Source: Lachnospiraceae bacterium | GTDB lineage: Bacteria > Bacillota > Clostridia > Lachnospirales > Lachnospiraceae | Assembly: GCA_017526985.1 (NCBI GenBank) | Contig: JAFXQR010000156.1 | Span: forward strand, 1-63,846 | Length of the DNA: 63,846 bases | Direction: 5' to 3' | Part shown: piece after piece, positions 16,838 through 26,059 of the stretch | Layout: each line of letters begins with the position of its first letter | Position numbering within the stretch: position 1 is the stretch's first letter | The notes under the pieces: generated by a model | Told to the model about the DNA's origin: nothing | What the model saw: only the letters and a program-made list of their open reading frames with translations | Databases searched by the model: none | Program-made: the position numbers and the translations under genes

Positions 16838-17656
16838 TTAATGAATATCGATCACGACCACTTCCGGCGGATTGAAAAAACGGGGTGCCGGTACTCTCTC
16901 TCTGGCCAGCCCGCGGCTCACCTCCAGAATACTCCCGTTCGGCAGTTCATACAACCCGTTCACATAGGTTGCCATCAGCCCCTGGTCTGGCGCAAATACT
17001 CCCTTTCTCAAAAACGGTATCCAGAACTGTCCGCCATGCGCGTGCCCTGCCATGATCAGGTCGTAATCATACTTTGCGTATTCCTCCACCATTTCCGGCC
17101 GGTGTGTGAGCAGCAGCCGCAGATGGCTCTCATCCGTCTGTCCGTATGCCTGCTCCATCTGCTCCCGCCAGCGGCTGATGCCGATGTCCGTCGGGTCATC
17201 AATCCCGCAAATATCGATGATACAGCCGTTGCAGGTGATCGTTTCACACTCCCCGGCCAGCACACAGACACCCGCACTTTCCAGCCATGCCTTCATCTCA
17301 TCCATACGCCCGCTCCACCATTCATGGTTTCCCGAAACATAATAGCTGGGATATTTTTCCGCCAATGCCGCCACTGCAACCTTTGAAAGATCATCCTTCC
17401 GAACATCATCAAAGATATCACCGCCCAGCAGCACTATGTCCGGCTGCTCCTTTTCCACCCGCGCCAGCAGATCCTTCTGTCCGCTTCCGTACCAGCAGGA
17501 ATGCAGGTCCGTGATCAGCGCGATACGGACATTTTTATCTTCTGTCGCCAGCAGATCCAGCGAAATATGTTCCGTCACCGGGATCCAGGAGATCAGCCAG
17601 CAAAGTATACCGACACCGATCAGGATCAGAAATATCCAAAATCTCTTCTTTTTCAT
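16838..17656 (-). CDS. membrane-anchored metallophosphoesterase (YkuE/YaeI type)
   Basis: The ATG at 17656 follows GAGGG and gives 272 residues. An N-terminal helix (FWIFLILIGVGILCWLISW) anchors the protein. The calcineurin-like motifs appear in order: LITDLHS, GGDIFDD, SGNHEWW, LTHRPE and AGHAHGGQ. Related proteins act on lipid-linked or UDP-linked substrates at the membrane; the substrate here is not known. A longer in-frame reading to 17863 would pass through the tRNA-Lys gene and is rejected. tatD follows after 4 bases. Confidence 0.88.
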   Translation of the reverse strand: MKKKRFWIFLILIGVGILCWLISWIPVTEHISLDLLATEDKNVRIALITDLHSCWYGSGQKDLLARVEKEQPDIVLLGGDIFDDVRKDDLSKVAVAALAEKYPSYYVSGNHEWWSGRMDEMKAWLESAGVCVLAGECETITCNGCIIDICGIDDPTDIGISRWREQMEQAYGQTDESHLRLLLTHRPEMVEEYAKYDYDLIMAGHAHGGQFWIPFLRKGVFAPDQGLMATYVNGLYELPNGSILEVSRGLARERVPAPRFFNPPEVVVIDIH

Positions 17657-17739
17657 AAAACCCTCGATAAAAATATCTGCAAATAGATACAAAAAAACAT
17701 CCGCCCCAACAGTCCCTGCTGTCAAAACGAATGCTTTCG

Positions 17740-17812
17740 TGCACCGCCAGGGGCTCGAACCCTGGACACCCTGATTAAGAGTCAGGTGCTCTACCAACTG
17801 AGCTAGCGGTGC
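17740..17812 (-). tRNA. tRNA-Lys(CUU)
   Basis: A canonical 73-base cloverleaf: the acceptor GCACCGC pairs with GCGGTGC, and the discriminator is A. The D-arm is GCTCAGTTGGTAGAGC. The anticodon stem CCTGA/TCAGG has the loop CTCTTAA, which gives anticodon CTT. The T-arm contains GGTTCGAGCC. CCA is not encoded. It lies upstream of the metallophosphoesterase gene. Confidence 0.97.
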
Positions 17813-17834
17813 ATTGCTTTTCGCAACAAAATGA

Positions 17835-17863
17835 ATGTTACCATATCCGTCTGTGAAATGCAA
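17835..17863 (-). promoter_or_regulatory. promoter of tRNA-Lys
   Basis: On the minus strand TTGCAT (17863-17858) and TAACAT (17840-17835) are 17 bases apart, placing transcription start about 15 bases before the tRNA 5' end. Confidence 0.5.
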
Positions 17864-17983
17864 GCACTTTTTTCATAACATTTTTAACAACTTTTTTGGT
17901 ATTCCCATAGCCTCTCTTCTACATATTATACAAAGGCATCTTCCGATTCCCCGTAAACCCTGCGATTTACCGTCGTTCTTCGG

Positions 17984-18012
17984 TTGCGGAATATCGTTTC
18001 CTGTATTATAAT
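17984..18012 (+). promoter_or_regulatory. promoter of trpB2
   Basis: TTGCGG (17984-17989) and a perfect TATAAT (18007-18012) are separated by 17 bases. The predicted leader is about 60 bases, with no obvious leader peptide or T-box. Confidence 0.7.
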
Positions 18013-18080
18013 GTTAGGCGTTGTGTTTGTTTTTCATAACAATGGATACAGAATCAAATACAGAATCAATGGAGGTTTTT

Positions 18081-19445
18081 ATGAGTACGATCCCTTATAA
18101 GATCTATCTGGAAGAATCGGAGATGCCGAAGCAGTGGTACAATGTCCGCGGCGATATGAAGAAAAAGCCGGCCCCGATCTTGAATCCCGGCACCTTACAG
18201 CCGGTCACCCTGCAGGAACTGTCCGGTATCTTTTGCGAAGAACTGGCAAAACAGGAACTGGATGATACAACGACATACTTTGATATACCGGATGAGATCC
18301 GTGATTTCTACAAAATGTACCGTCCGTCACCTCTGGTACGGGCTTATTGCCTGGAGAAGAAGCTGGACACTCCGGCACACATCTATTATAAATTCGAAGG
18401 CAACAATACCTCCGGAAGCCACAAATTAAACTCCGCCATTGCGCAGGCATACTACGCAAAGAAGCAGGGACTGAAGGGTGTGACCACCGAGACCGGTGCC
18501 GGACAGTGGGGTACCGCTCTTTCCATGGCATGTTCCTATTTTGATCTGGACTGCCAGGTATATATGGTTAAGGTTTCCTATGAGCAGAAGCCGTTCCGCC
18601 GCGAGGTGATGCGTACCTACGGCGCTACCGTGACTCCGTCCCCTTCCATGAATACCGAAGTGGGCCGCAAGATCAACGCGGAGTTCCCGGGAACCACCGG
18701 AAGCCTTGGCTGCGCCATCTCCGAAGCAGTAGAAGCTGCCGTTTCCCAGGAGGGCTATCGCTATGTACTGGGCTCCGTTCTTTCCCAGGTACTGCTGCAC
18801 CAGTCCGTGATCGGTCTGGAAACCAAAGCAGCCCTCGATAAGTACGGCATCAAGGCGGATATGATCATCGGATGCGCCGGCGGTGGTTCCAATCTGGGCG
18901 GTCTGATCTCTCCCTTTGTCGGCGAGATGCTTCGCGGCGAGAACAACTACGAGATCATCGCGGTTGAACCGGCATCCTGCCCGAGCCTGACCCGCGGTGT
19001 ATACGCATACGACTTCTGCGATACCGGTAAGGTATGTCCGCTGGCAAAGATGTACACCCTGGGCAGCGGCTTCATCCCGTCTGCAAACCACGCCGGCGGC
19101 CTGCGTTATCACGGTATGAGCAGCATCGTATCCGAACTGTATGACCAGAAACTGATCACCGCCAGAAGTGTAGAACAGACCAGCGTGTTCGATGCCGCCC
19201 GCACCTTTGCCCGTGTAGAAGGCATCCTGCCCGCACCGGAATCCAGCCATGCGATCCGTGTTGCGATCGACGAAGCTCTGAAGTGCAAAGAGACCGGCGA
19301 AGCAAAGAACATCGTCTTCGGCCTGACCGGTACCGGTTATTTCGATATGGTAGCTTATCAGAAATTCAATGATGGTGAAATGAGTGATTACATCCCGACG
19401 GATGAAGACCTGAAGAAGTCCATCGATCTGCTGCCGAAGGTATAA
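18081..19445 (+). CDS. trpB2: TrpB2-type tryptophan synthase beta chain-like PLP enzyme
   Basis: The ATG at 18081 follows TGGAGG and gives 454 residues, longer than the about 400 of TrpB1. The PLP lysine is in GSHKLNSA (Lys115), the phosphate loop is CAGGGSNLGG, and the N-terminal extension with WYNVRGDM is typical of the TrpB2 group. TrpB2 makes tryptophan from indole and serine. No trpA or other trp gene is adjacent, so an indole-salvage role is likely but inferred. It is monocistronic, with its own promoter and a terminator at 19463-19491. Confidence 0.9.
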   Translation: MSTIPYKIYLEESEMPKQWYNVRGDMKKKPAPILNPGTLQPVTLQELSGIFCEELAKQELDDTTTYFDIPDEIRDFYKMYRPSPLVRAYCLEKKLDTPAHIYYKFEGNNTSGSHKLNSAIAQAYYAKKQGLKGVTTETGAGQWGTALSMACSYFDLDCQVYMVKVSYEQKPFRREVMRTYGATVTPSPSMNTEVGRKINAEFPGTTGSLGCAISEAVEAAVSQEGYRYVLGSVLSQVLLHQSVIGLETKAALDKYGIKADMIIGCAGGGSNLGGLISPFVGEMLRGENNYEIIAVEPASCPSLTRGVYAYDFCDTGKVCPLAKMYTLGSGFIPSANHAGGLRYHGMSSIVSELYDQKLITARSVEQTSVFDAARTFARVEGILPAPESSHAIRVAIDEALKCKETGEAKNIVFGLTGTGYFDMVAYQKFNDGEMSDYIPTDEDLKKSIDLLPKV

Positions 19446-19462
19446 AAACAATTCCTATGCAA

Positions 19463-19491
19463 AAGGCCCGATGCGTAATGCACCGGGCCTT
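19463..19491. terminator. bidirectional terminator between trpB2 and the DUF624 gene
   Basis: AAGGCCCG and its complement form the base of a 12-bp stem with one mismatch and a small loop. It is flanked by AAAA on the left and ATTTATTTA on the right, so it can serve both converging genes. Confidence 0.75.
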
Positions 19492-19497
19492 ATTTAT

Positions 19498-20190
19498 TTA
19501 TGCATTTTCTTCTGTGCTTACTTCCGTACTCTCTTCTGTCTGCTCCGTGGTATCTTCCACTGCTTCTTCGTATTTCTTAAACAGTCCGTTATAGAGCACC
19601 GCCCGGAAGTACCCCGGTAAGGTAAAGCAGAAAACGATCAGAAACGGCATTGCATCCATTCCCATAAACCATACCACCGCAAACGGTACCATAAACAGCA
19701 GCACATTAGCGATCGTACGCAGGTATCCCATACCGACGATCATCATGGAGACTGCCACCTTGATGATCCCGCGGATCGTATTGTGATAACGGGACAACAC
19801 CGGGAATATGTACAATGCTGTCATCAGTACAAAGATCGCGATCGCGTAAAGAATGATCGCCGGCCAGCCGGTCGTTGTACTCCCATTGGTCAGCAGGATC
19901 ATATAATCCGCCCACAAAAGGGCTCCGACACCGATCATACCGATCCAGATAAAGATCCCCTGCAGCAGATTCTGTTTGAAGGCATGAAAAAACGATTTCA
20001 CGATATAGCCTTCTTCATTGCGCACCATCTTGGTCAGCACATAATGCATGGCCGCAAAAGATGCCCCCGCTGTCACCACCGGTATACAGCACAGTACCGT
20101 CAACAGATTGAGGATCATCAGATCCGCCATAAAACTCAGGAACCGTATGAACGGACTGTCCATCTTAATAAAACCAAATCCGCCGCTCAT
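19498..20190 (-). CDS. DUF624 (YesL-like) membrane protein
   Basis: A 230-residue protein with about five hydrophobic segments. It carries the family hallmark near the N-terminus: LNLLTVLCCIPVVTAGASFAAM followed by a conserved Tyr/Lys region. The tail (about 208-230) is acidic and Glu/Thr-rich. YesL-type proteins are often encoded near carbohydrate ABC transporters, but none is adjacent here. Upstream lysA ends 30 bases away on the same strand, so co-transcription is likely. Function unknown. Confidence 0.8.
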   Translation of the reverse strand: MSGGFGFIKMDSPFIRFLSFMADLMILNLLTVLCCIPVVTAGASFAAMHYVLTKMVRNEEGYIVKSFFHAFKQNLLQGIFIWIGMIGVGALLWADYMILLTNGSTTTGWPAIILYAIAIFVLMTALYIFPVLSRYHNTIRGIIKVAVSMMIVGMGYLRTIANVLLFMVPFAVVWFMGMDAMPFLIVFCFTLPGYFRAVLYNGLFKKYEEAVEDTTEQTEESTEVSTEENA

Positions 20191-20219
20191 TTAACTCTCA
20201 CCACCCTATCCTCTCTCTT

Positions 20220-21467
20220 TTATACTTCAAACAGGCGCATCAGATCCTCGTAGGTCTCTGCGCGGCGAATGCACTTTACTTCGCCATCGGATGTGATGAG
20301 CACCTCTGCCGGACGCGGTCTGGAATTGTAAGTGGAGCACATTGCATAGCCGTAAGCGCCGGCATCCAGAACTGCGGCCAGATCCCCTTTCTGCGCTACC
20401 GGGAGCAGTCGATTCTTTGCCAGCAGGTCACCGGACTCACAGATATTGCCGGTCACAGTCTGCTCCTCCATCTTCTCACGGGCAACGATCTCATTATTAC
20501 GGATAAATTCGATATCATGCCAGGAATCGTACATAGACGGACGCACCAGCACATTCATACCGATATCGGTTCCAACATATTTCACGCCGGAATTCTGCTT
20601 GGTGGAATGTACCCGGCCCAGCAGGATACAGCTCTCTGCCACAACAAATCTGCCCGGCTCGGTCTTGAAGAGCGGCGCGTAACCGTATTCTTTCACAAAA
20701 TCGTCGATCAGCACTTCGAAATCCTTCTTAAAGGACTCCATCGGGAAATCCTGCTCATCATCCAGCTTGTGATACGGGATACCGTAACCACCACCAAAAT
20801 CGATGAACTCCAGTTTCTCAAACTTCATTGCGATCCGCAGGAAATTCTTTACTGCTGCCAGAAACGGTTCAGGATCCATAAAAAGGGATCCCACATGCTG
20901 GTTGATGCCGGCGATGGTCAGGTCATACTTTGCAGCGATCTCAAAGATCTGATCGATATCCTCTTCCGCGATCGCAAACTTGGTCTTCTTACCGGCCGTC
21001 ACCACCTTTTCATGATGTCCGGCGCCTACGCCCGGATTGATACGGACCGCACATTTTCCGCCCTTATTGATCTCGCCGAACTGCTCCAGCTGGCTCAGGG
21101 AGTCGATGCTTACCATGATCTTGTGATCAATAGCAAACTGCATCTCTTCTTTAGAAACATTGTTGGATACAAAGAAGATCTTCTCTGCCGGAAAACCCGC
21201 GTCCAGCAGGATCCGCATCTCACCAACGCTCATAGCGTCCGCATACAGTCCCTCGGAGAGCGCGATCTTTAAGATATTGAAATTGGTATTTGCCTTGATG
21301 GAATAATTGGAATGAAACTCATACTTGGTGATGATCTTGCTGACCTTGCGCATACGGTCCCGCAGGATATCCTCATTGTAGACATATACCGGTGTACCGT
21401 ACTTTGCAACGATGTCCTCCGGCTTGTTTCCCTTAAAAAAATCTGCCTTTTTGATAAAAGATTCCAT
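20220..21467 (-). CDS. lysA: diaminopimelate decarboxylase
   Basis: A PLP-dependent fold-type III decarboxylase that converts meso-diaminopimelate to lysine. The ATG at 21467 with GAGGG upstream gives 415 residues. It shows the PLP lysine in YSIKAN (Lys58), HVGSLF, the phosphate-binding GGGYGIPY, EPGRFVV, the active-site CESGD and C-terminal DAGAYGYAMCSTYN, all diagnostic. An upstream in-frame ATG at 21512 has no better site. DUF624 follows 30 bases downstream. Confidence 0.96.
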   Translation of the reverse strand: MESFIKKADFFKGNKPEDIVAKYGTPVYVYNEDILRDRMRKVSKIITKYEFHSNYSIKANTNFNILKIALSEGLYADAMSVGEMRILLDAGFPAEKIFFVSNNVSKEEMQFAIDHKIMVSIDSLSQLEQFGEINKGGKCAVRINPGVGAGHHEKVVTAGKKTKFAIAEEDIDQIFEIAAKYDLTIAGINQHVGSLFMDPEPFLAAVKNFLRIAMKFEKLEFIDFGGGYGIPYHKLDDEQDFPMESFKKDFEVLIDDFVKEYGYAPLFKTEPGRFVVAESCILLGRVHSTKQNSGVKYVGTDIGMNVLVRPSMYDSWHDIEFIRNNEIVAREKMEEQTVTGNICESGDLLAKNRLLPVAQKGDLAAVLDAGAYGYAMCSTYNSRPRPAEVLITSDGEVKCIRRAETYEDLMRLFEV

Positions 21468-21577
21468 AATTTTACCCTCGCTTTTTGATACAGGAGTACC
21501 TCTAAAGTACATTTCAACTAACCACTATATCATAAAGCAAGGGTAAACGCCATCTTTTTTTCGGATCATCCGAAAGG

Positions 21578-22675
21578 TCACATCTTATTGCCGGTGGAAA
21601 AATACTGCTTCTTTTCGATCATATACTCCTTGGTTTCAAGACACTCTTTGATCACATTGCTGATATTGAGAAACTCATTGACCAGATCCGGATCAAACTG
21701 GGTGCCGCTGTTGGCTGCGATAAATGCCATAGTCTTTTCATGGGAGATCGGCTCTTTGTACGGACGCTTGCTGGTCATAGCATCATAAACATCCACAAGC
21801 GCCATGATCCTGGCCAGCAACGGGATCTCTTCCCCCTTCAGGCCATAGGGATAGCCCTTACCATCCCATCTTTCGTGATGGGATTTGGCAATCTGACTGG
21901 CGATATGCGCAAATTCCGTGTCCGGGATCCTCGTCTCCAGATAATCAAACAGTTCCCCGCCGATCACCGAATGCAGCTTCATATCCTCAAACTCATCCGA
22001 GGACAGCGACGCCGGCTTTTGCAGCACGGCATCCCGGATGGCGATCTTTCCCACATCATGCAGCGGCGCACAACGACAGGCTTTTTTCACCACCGAAGGC
22101 GGCAGATACTCCCGATAACGCTCCAGCGTCTTCAGATGACTGATAAATGCCGTAAAATAGATCGATGTGTTTTTCAGATGCACACCGGTCACACCGTCTC
22201 TGGATTCCACCAGCCCGGCAAAGGAAACCGTGACCAGATCATACATCTGCTCCATTTCTTCGATCTTCTTTGCCACGCTTTCTTCCAGATTTTTCTGATA
22301 CTGCGCCAGCTCGATCTGTGTTTCGATCCGTTTCAGCATTACCATCGGAATAAACGGCTTGGTGATATAGTCCACAATGCCCTGCTTAAAGCCCTCCACC
22401 TCTGCCTCCGGACTGGTGTCAGCCGTCAGAAAGATCACCGGTATGTTTTTGTATGCGGGAATCGACTTTAATTTTTTGAGCACTTCCATACCATTCATTT
22501 CCGGCATGACCACATCCAGAAGGATCAGATCCGGCTCGATCTCTTTGAGCAGTTCAAACGCCTCAGCACCGGAATCCGCTTCATAAAGCTCATAGGTATC
22601 CTGCAGCACAGAACGCGCTGTTGCGTGATTCAGAGACACATCATCGATCATGAGAATCTTTTTCTTTTCGCCCAT
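21578..22675 (-). CDS. response regulator with HD-GYP phosphodiesterase domain
   Basis: A 365-residue RpfG-like protein. The receiver domain (about 5-125) has the acidic pair DD near residues 11-12, the phospho-acceptor Asp in LILLDVVMPEMNG and the conserved Lys in KPF. A short coiled linker (about 127-148) leads to the HD-GYP domain (about 150-345) with LHDVGKIAI, HH in KSHHERWDGKGYPYG and the YDAMTSKRPY region. Such proteins hydrolyse cyclic di-GMP to GMP. The GGDEF protein at 35143-36327 is a possible counterpart. No histidine kinase is adjacent. Confidence 0.93.
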   Translation of the reverse strand: MGEKKKILMIDDVSLNHATARSVLQDTYELYEADSGAEAFELLKEIEPDLILLDVVMPEMNGMEVLKKLKSIPAYKNIPVIFLTADTSPEAEVEGFKQGIVDYITKPFIPMVMLKRIETQIELAQYQKNLEESVAKKIEEMEQMYDLVTVSFAGLVESRDGVTGVHLKNTSIYFTAFISHLKTLERYREYLPPSVVKKACRCAPLHDVGKIAIRDAVLQKPASLSSDEFEDMKLHSVIGGELFDYLETRIPDTEFAHIASQIAKSHHERWDGKGYPYGLKGEEIPLLARIMALVDVYDAMTSKRPYKEPISHEKTMAFIAANSGTQFDPDLVNEFLNISNVIKECLETKEYMIEKKQYFSTGNKM

Positions 22676-22745
22676 AATTACCCCCGAAAACTACCTGTCC
22701 CCACTTATGTTTATCATATCAAAAAAAACAATTTTTTTCAATGCA

Positions 22746-22785
22746 AAAAGGACGCTGCTCCGGTTTCTCCGAAAGCAGCGCCCCT
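22746..22785 (-). terminator. terminator of the GH39-GH43 operon
   Basis: A GC-rich stem (CGCTGCT pairing with AGCAGCG, plus flanking pairs and a one-base bulge) is followed by TTTTTGC on the minus strand, 20 bases after the GH43 stop codon. Confidence 0.7.
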
Positions 22786-22806
22786 CATCATTATTACCAT
22801 CCGATC

Positions 22807-24465
22807 TTATTCAAATCTCCAGTCCAGCACCTCGTAGCCTTCACCGTAGAAGGTGAAATACAGATCCTGTACGCCGCTGATCGCATTGTCCAGTTCCACC
22901 TCGATCACGGTGGTCTCGTTGCCGTCACCCTTTACCGGGATATAGCCTGCCACATCACCGTCTGCAGCCTTTGTGCTCACACGGATCGCGCCTTCCTGCT
23001 CGTTTGCCTTGATGGTAGCGATCACTTTCTTTGCTCCGGTACTGCCAAAATCCACACCCTGCAGCTTTACAAAATCCCCGCTGTTGATCTCGGTCAGCAA
23101 CATATTGCCGCAGCCGCACTCCTTGCTCACTTCATCTGCCGGTGCGGTATTTACGCCACCCATTACCGCAAAAGTCGCCGCATTGATCGTCTGATACGGA
23201 TCCAGATAACCTACCTGGGATCTGCCGTCCTTTGTCATCGGAACATCCCCGATGGTACCATCCTCCGCAATGGTGATCTCATCGATACTGGTAGAACGAT
23301 AGCCGTGCAGGATGCCCTGCTCTTTCTCCAGCATGCGGGTATGATAAGTGATATACCACTGATCCTTAAACTGGAAGATCGCATGGTGATTATTGCCGCC
23401 TACCTGCCAGTAATACCCCGGATTACGCAGGATCCTCTCCTTAAAGGTGAACGGCCCCAGCGGGCTCTTGCTCTCCATCACACAGATCTCACCGTTTTCC
23501 ATACCGTATTCTTTGGTGCCTTCTTCGTCCACGCTGAAATTGCTGCAATAGGTGTAATAATAGGTATCGTTGTATTTGTGAATACCGGAATCCTCAAACA
23601 GATACGGCGCATCAATGGTCTGCGGCACATCCACCAGACTCATCATATCATCGCCCAGCTGCGCGCACCGGCCGGTCATCGGGTGTGCCGCCTTGCCCTG
23701 GGGTACACCGCCACCAAAATAGATATACGCTTTGCCGTCATCATCCACAAGCACCGCCGGGTCAAAGAGCCATTCCACATTACCGCAGTTCTCCATATCT
23801 CTGCGGATCAGACCTTTACCCAGTTCATCACGGAACGGTCCCACCGGGCTGTCCGCGCATACCACACCGATACCGCCGCCGTTATCCGCAAAATACAGGA
23901 AAAACTTCGGCTTGCCGTCGATCATCTTCCAGGCTGCTGCCGGTGCCCAGGAATTCTTCGCCCATGTTGCCACACCGTCTCTGCCGGCCACTTTGATCTC
24001 ACCGTGATCGGTAAAATTGATCATATCCTTGGTAGACACCACATAAATGCTGGCGATCTTACTGTAACTGTTCTCCTTGATCTCCTTTGCAGCATTATAC
24101 TCATAAGCATCCGCCGTCATATAGAAGTATACGGTATCATCATATACCATCGCGAACGGATCTGCACCGTAATGCTGCTCGATGATGGGATTGTTATTCT
24201 GTATCCCCTTAAAGCTCTTTGTCAGCTCCAACCCCTGAAACATTTCTTCGTAATTCATTTCTATTTCCTCCTCCACATTGTTGTCAGATACTTCTGCGGC
24301 ATTCTCTGCCGTCTGCCCCTCACTTACTGCGGTTTCCATCACCGCTTCCCCTCCGGGAACTTGTCCTGCCTGCTCCCCACAGCCCGCCAGCAGCATCGTG
24401 CCCGCCAGCGCCGTGCAGCAGATGGTTCTGCCCACAACAGGATGTACTGCGATTCGTTTCTTCAC
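22807..24465 (-). CDS. glycoside hydrolase family 43 lipoprotein with C-terminal CBM6-like domain
   Basis: The GTG at 24465 is chosen because GGAGG lies 6 bases before it; an upstream GTG at 24495 lacks such a site. The 552 residues comprise a lipoprotein signal (AGTMLLAGC, Cys29), an acidic linker, and a five-bladed GH43 propeller (about 80-400). The catalytic Asp is in HYGADPFAM, the second Asp in DPAVLVDDDGKAYIYFGG, and a Glu lies in the SPLGPF region. A beta-sandwich with a CBM6-like LQGVDFGSTGAKKV follows (about 415-552). Expected activity is arabinofuranosidase or xylosidase on xylan. It is the second gene after GH39, 30 bases downstream. Confidence 0.9.
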   Translation of the reverse strand: MKKRIAVHPVVGRTICCTALAGTMLLAGCGEQAGQVPGGEAVMETAVSEGQTAENAAEVSDNNVEEEIEMNYEEMFQGLELTKSFKGIQNNNPIIEQHYGADPFAMVYDDTVYFYMTADAYEYNAAKEIKENSYSKIASIYVVSTKDMINFTDHGEIKVAGRDGVATWAKNSWAPAAAWKMIDGKPKFFLYFADNGGGIGVVCADSPVGPFRDELGKGLIRRDMENCGNVEWLFDPAVLVDDDGKAYIYFGGGVPQGKAAHPMTGRCAQLGDDMMSLVDVPQTIDAPYLFEDSGIHKYNDTYYYTYCSNFSVDEEGTKEYGMENGEICVMESKSPLGPFTFKERILRNPGYYWQVGGNNHHAIFQFKDQWYITYHTRMLEKEQGILHGYRSTSIDEITIAEDGTIGDVPMTKDGRSQVGYLDPYQTINAATFAVMGGVNTAPADEVSKECGCGNMLLTEINSGDFVKLQGVDFGSTGAKKVIATIKANEQEGAIRVSTKAADGDVAGYIPVKGDGNETTVIEVELDNAISGVQDLYFTFYGEGYEVLDWRFE

Positions 24466-24495
24466 TTTTTGCCTCCATAAACTGTCCTTGATCAC

Positions 24496-26001
24496 TCAGT
24501 GAAACGAAAGCACCTTTTCGTAATCGTATCCGCGATCCGGTGTAGCCTTCCGCTTCGTCAGGCTAAAGTATACTACACCGTTTCGTCTCGTGACTATGCT
24601 CACCTTTGCCGTCTTGTCTTCAGATTTTGCGATACTGCTGCCCGTCAGCGGCTGCGCAGCACTTCGGATCAGCTCTGTCTCCTCCGCAGTCGGGTATGCC
24701 GGTTCGCCCAGATCATGCCATACTTTCAGCGGATTACAGGTCGTCTCGTCCACCGTCTTTGTGAGCAGGGTATATTCACCGTCTTCCGTAAGCTCAAATG
24801 CCAACTCTCTCGTCACATCCTCTTCATCGATGTTCCAAAGGATCCCGGCATAGCCCTTTTCATTCTTTACGATCACCGCCTTATCATCCCGGTAGACACA
24901 GTCCTGCCCGAACAATTTAAGCTGCTTATAGAAATAAAAGGTCCAGAATGTCGGTTTCGGGATGTTTCCATGTGCCACCATACCGAATCCACCATGGAAG
25001 AGCGAATTGGGCACTCCCTGCTCTTCAAACACATCGCCAAAGGTCCAATACGAATAGCCGTAATTCACATCCCCCAATCCGGAAAGCTGTCTGGCCAGAT
25101 ATGCCGCATTGAGATTGGTGTCATGGATCACGCCCCTCGGGGTATAGGAAGTGCTGAACTCCGACAAAAAGATCGGCAGGCCTTTGAATTCCTCAAAGGA
25201 ATCCACGATATCCCGTGTGGACTGCAGGTTTGCAAAACGCATCTCCTGATCTTCCAGTTTGGAATAATCATAATGCCCGATCCGCTCCGGAAATTCCACC
25301 GTATAATGATGCCGTGTGATCGTATCCGGTTTGATCCCTTCTTTTCTGCAGAATTTCAGGAACGCTTCGATCCACTCCGCATCCTTTACCCCGCAGATGG
25401 CAGGCCCTCCCACCTGAAAACGGTCGTCATAAGCTTTGATCGCAAGGAAGGTCTCCTTAAAGAGTTTGAAATACTCCTCCATATCCGCCTTGTACCAGAA
25501 GCCCGGCAGATTCGGTTCATTCCATACCTCAATGGGCCAGGTGATCACTTCCGCCTCACCGTAACGCACCTTCAGATGCGCCAGCAGCGCGATCACCATA
25601 TCCGTCCATTTTTTGTATTCCTTAGGCGGCGTGGTGTTGCCCTTCCAGTAAAAGATGGTCTGGGTACCGCTGGCCAGCTGTCCCGGCATAAACCCCAGTT
25701 CCAGATACGGCCGGATATTCAGCTTCAGATAAGCATCAAAGATACGGTCGATATAGGTGTAGTTATACTCCACCTTTGTCTCCCCGTTTTCTTCATATTC
25801 ATGATAGATGGACACATCATCTGAAAAAAGGCCATGTCCGCGGATGCAGGAAAACCCGATCATCTCCTGCACATAAGCCAGTTCCTTCAGATACTCTTCC
25901 GTCAGTGCCAGCCCCAGACGGCCCGTACCGACACAGTAGTCTACATTATTGTTGAAGTTTGCGCGATCCTGCGCCTTTACGCAGATCTTTTCTGCTGCCA
26001 T
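24496..26001 (-). CDS. glycoside hydrolase family 39 beta-xylosidase
   Basis: A 501-residue protein with no signal peptide, so probably cytoplasmic. It has a GH39 TIM barrel followed by a small beta domain. The acid/base Glu162 is in WPIEVWNEPN and the nucleophile Glu281 in FLSEFSTSY; HHYTVEFP and YSYWTFGDVFEE are also family-like. It should hydrolyse xylo-oligosaccharides. It is the first gene of an operon with the surface GH43, which would trim arabinoxylan outside before uptake; no sugar transporter is in the window. Confidence 0.93.
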   Translation of the reverse strand: MAAEKICVKAQDRANFNNNVDYCVGTGRLGLALTEEYLKELAYVQEMIGFSCIRGHGLFSDDVSIYHEYEENGETKVEYNYTYIDRIFDAYLKLNIRPYLELGFMPGQLASGTQTIFYWKGNTTPPKEYKKWTDMVIALLAHLKVRYGEAEVITWPIEVWNEPNLPGFWYKADMEEYFKLFKETFLAIKAYDDRFQVGGPAICGVKDAEWIEAFLKFCRKEGIKPDTITRHHYTVEFPERIGHYDYSKLEDQEMRFANLQSTRDIVDSFEEFKGLPIFLSEFSTSYTPRGVIHDTNLNAAYLARQLSGLGDVNYGYSYWTFGDVFEEQGVPNSLFHGGFGMVAHGNIPKPTFWTFYFYKQLKLFGQDCVYRDDKAVIVKNEKGYAGILWNIDEEDVTRELAFELTEDGEYTLLTKTVDETTCNPLKVWHDLGEPAYPTAEETELIRSAAQPLTGSSIAKSEDKTAKVSIVTRRNGVVYFSLTKRKATPDRGYDYEKVLSFH

Positions 26002-26059
26002 GATCCATATACCCCCTTCTGATAAATTAACCTCTTAAACTATATCATAAACCTTGCTG

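Noticed and set aside
17657-17863. An upstream extension of the metallophosphoesterase reading frame.
   Set aside because: It runs through the tRNA-Lys gene on the same strand and lacks a ribosome binding site. The ATG at 17656 has one.
21560-21577. TTTCGGA/TCCGAAA hairpin as terminator of the HD-GYP gene.
   Set aside because: On the minus strand the stem is followed by A rather than T, so it does not fit a rho-independent terminator in that direction.
22741-24480. A 579-codon open frame on the plus strand opposite the GH43 gene.
   Set aside because: It is an antisense shadow rich in His, Arg and Cys with no motif. The minus-strand frame has a clear GH43 domain and start.
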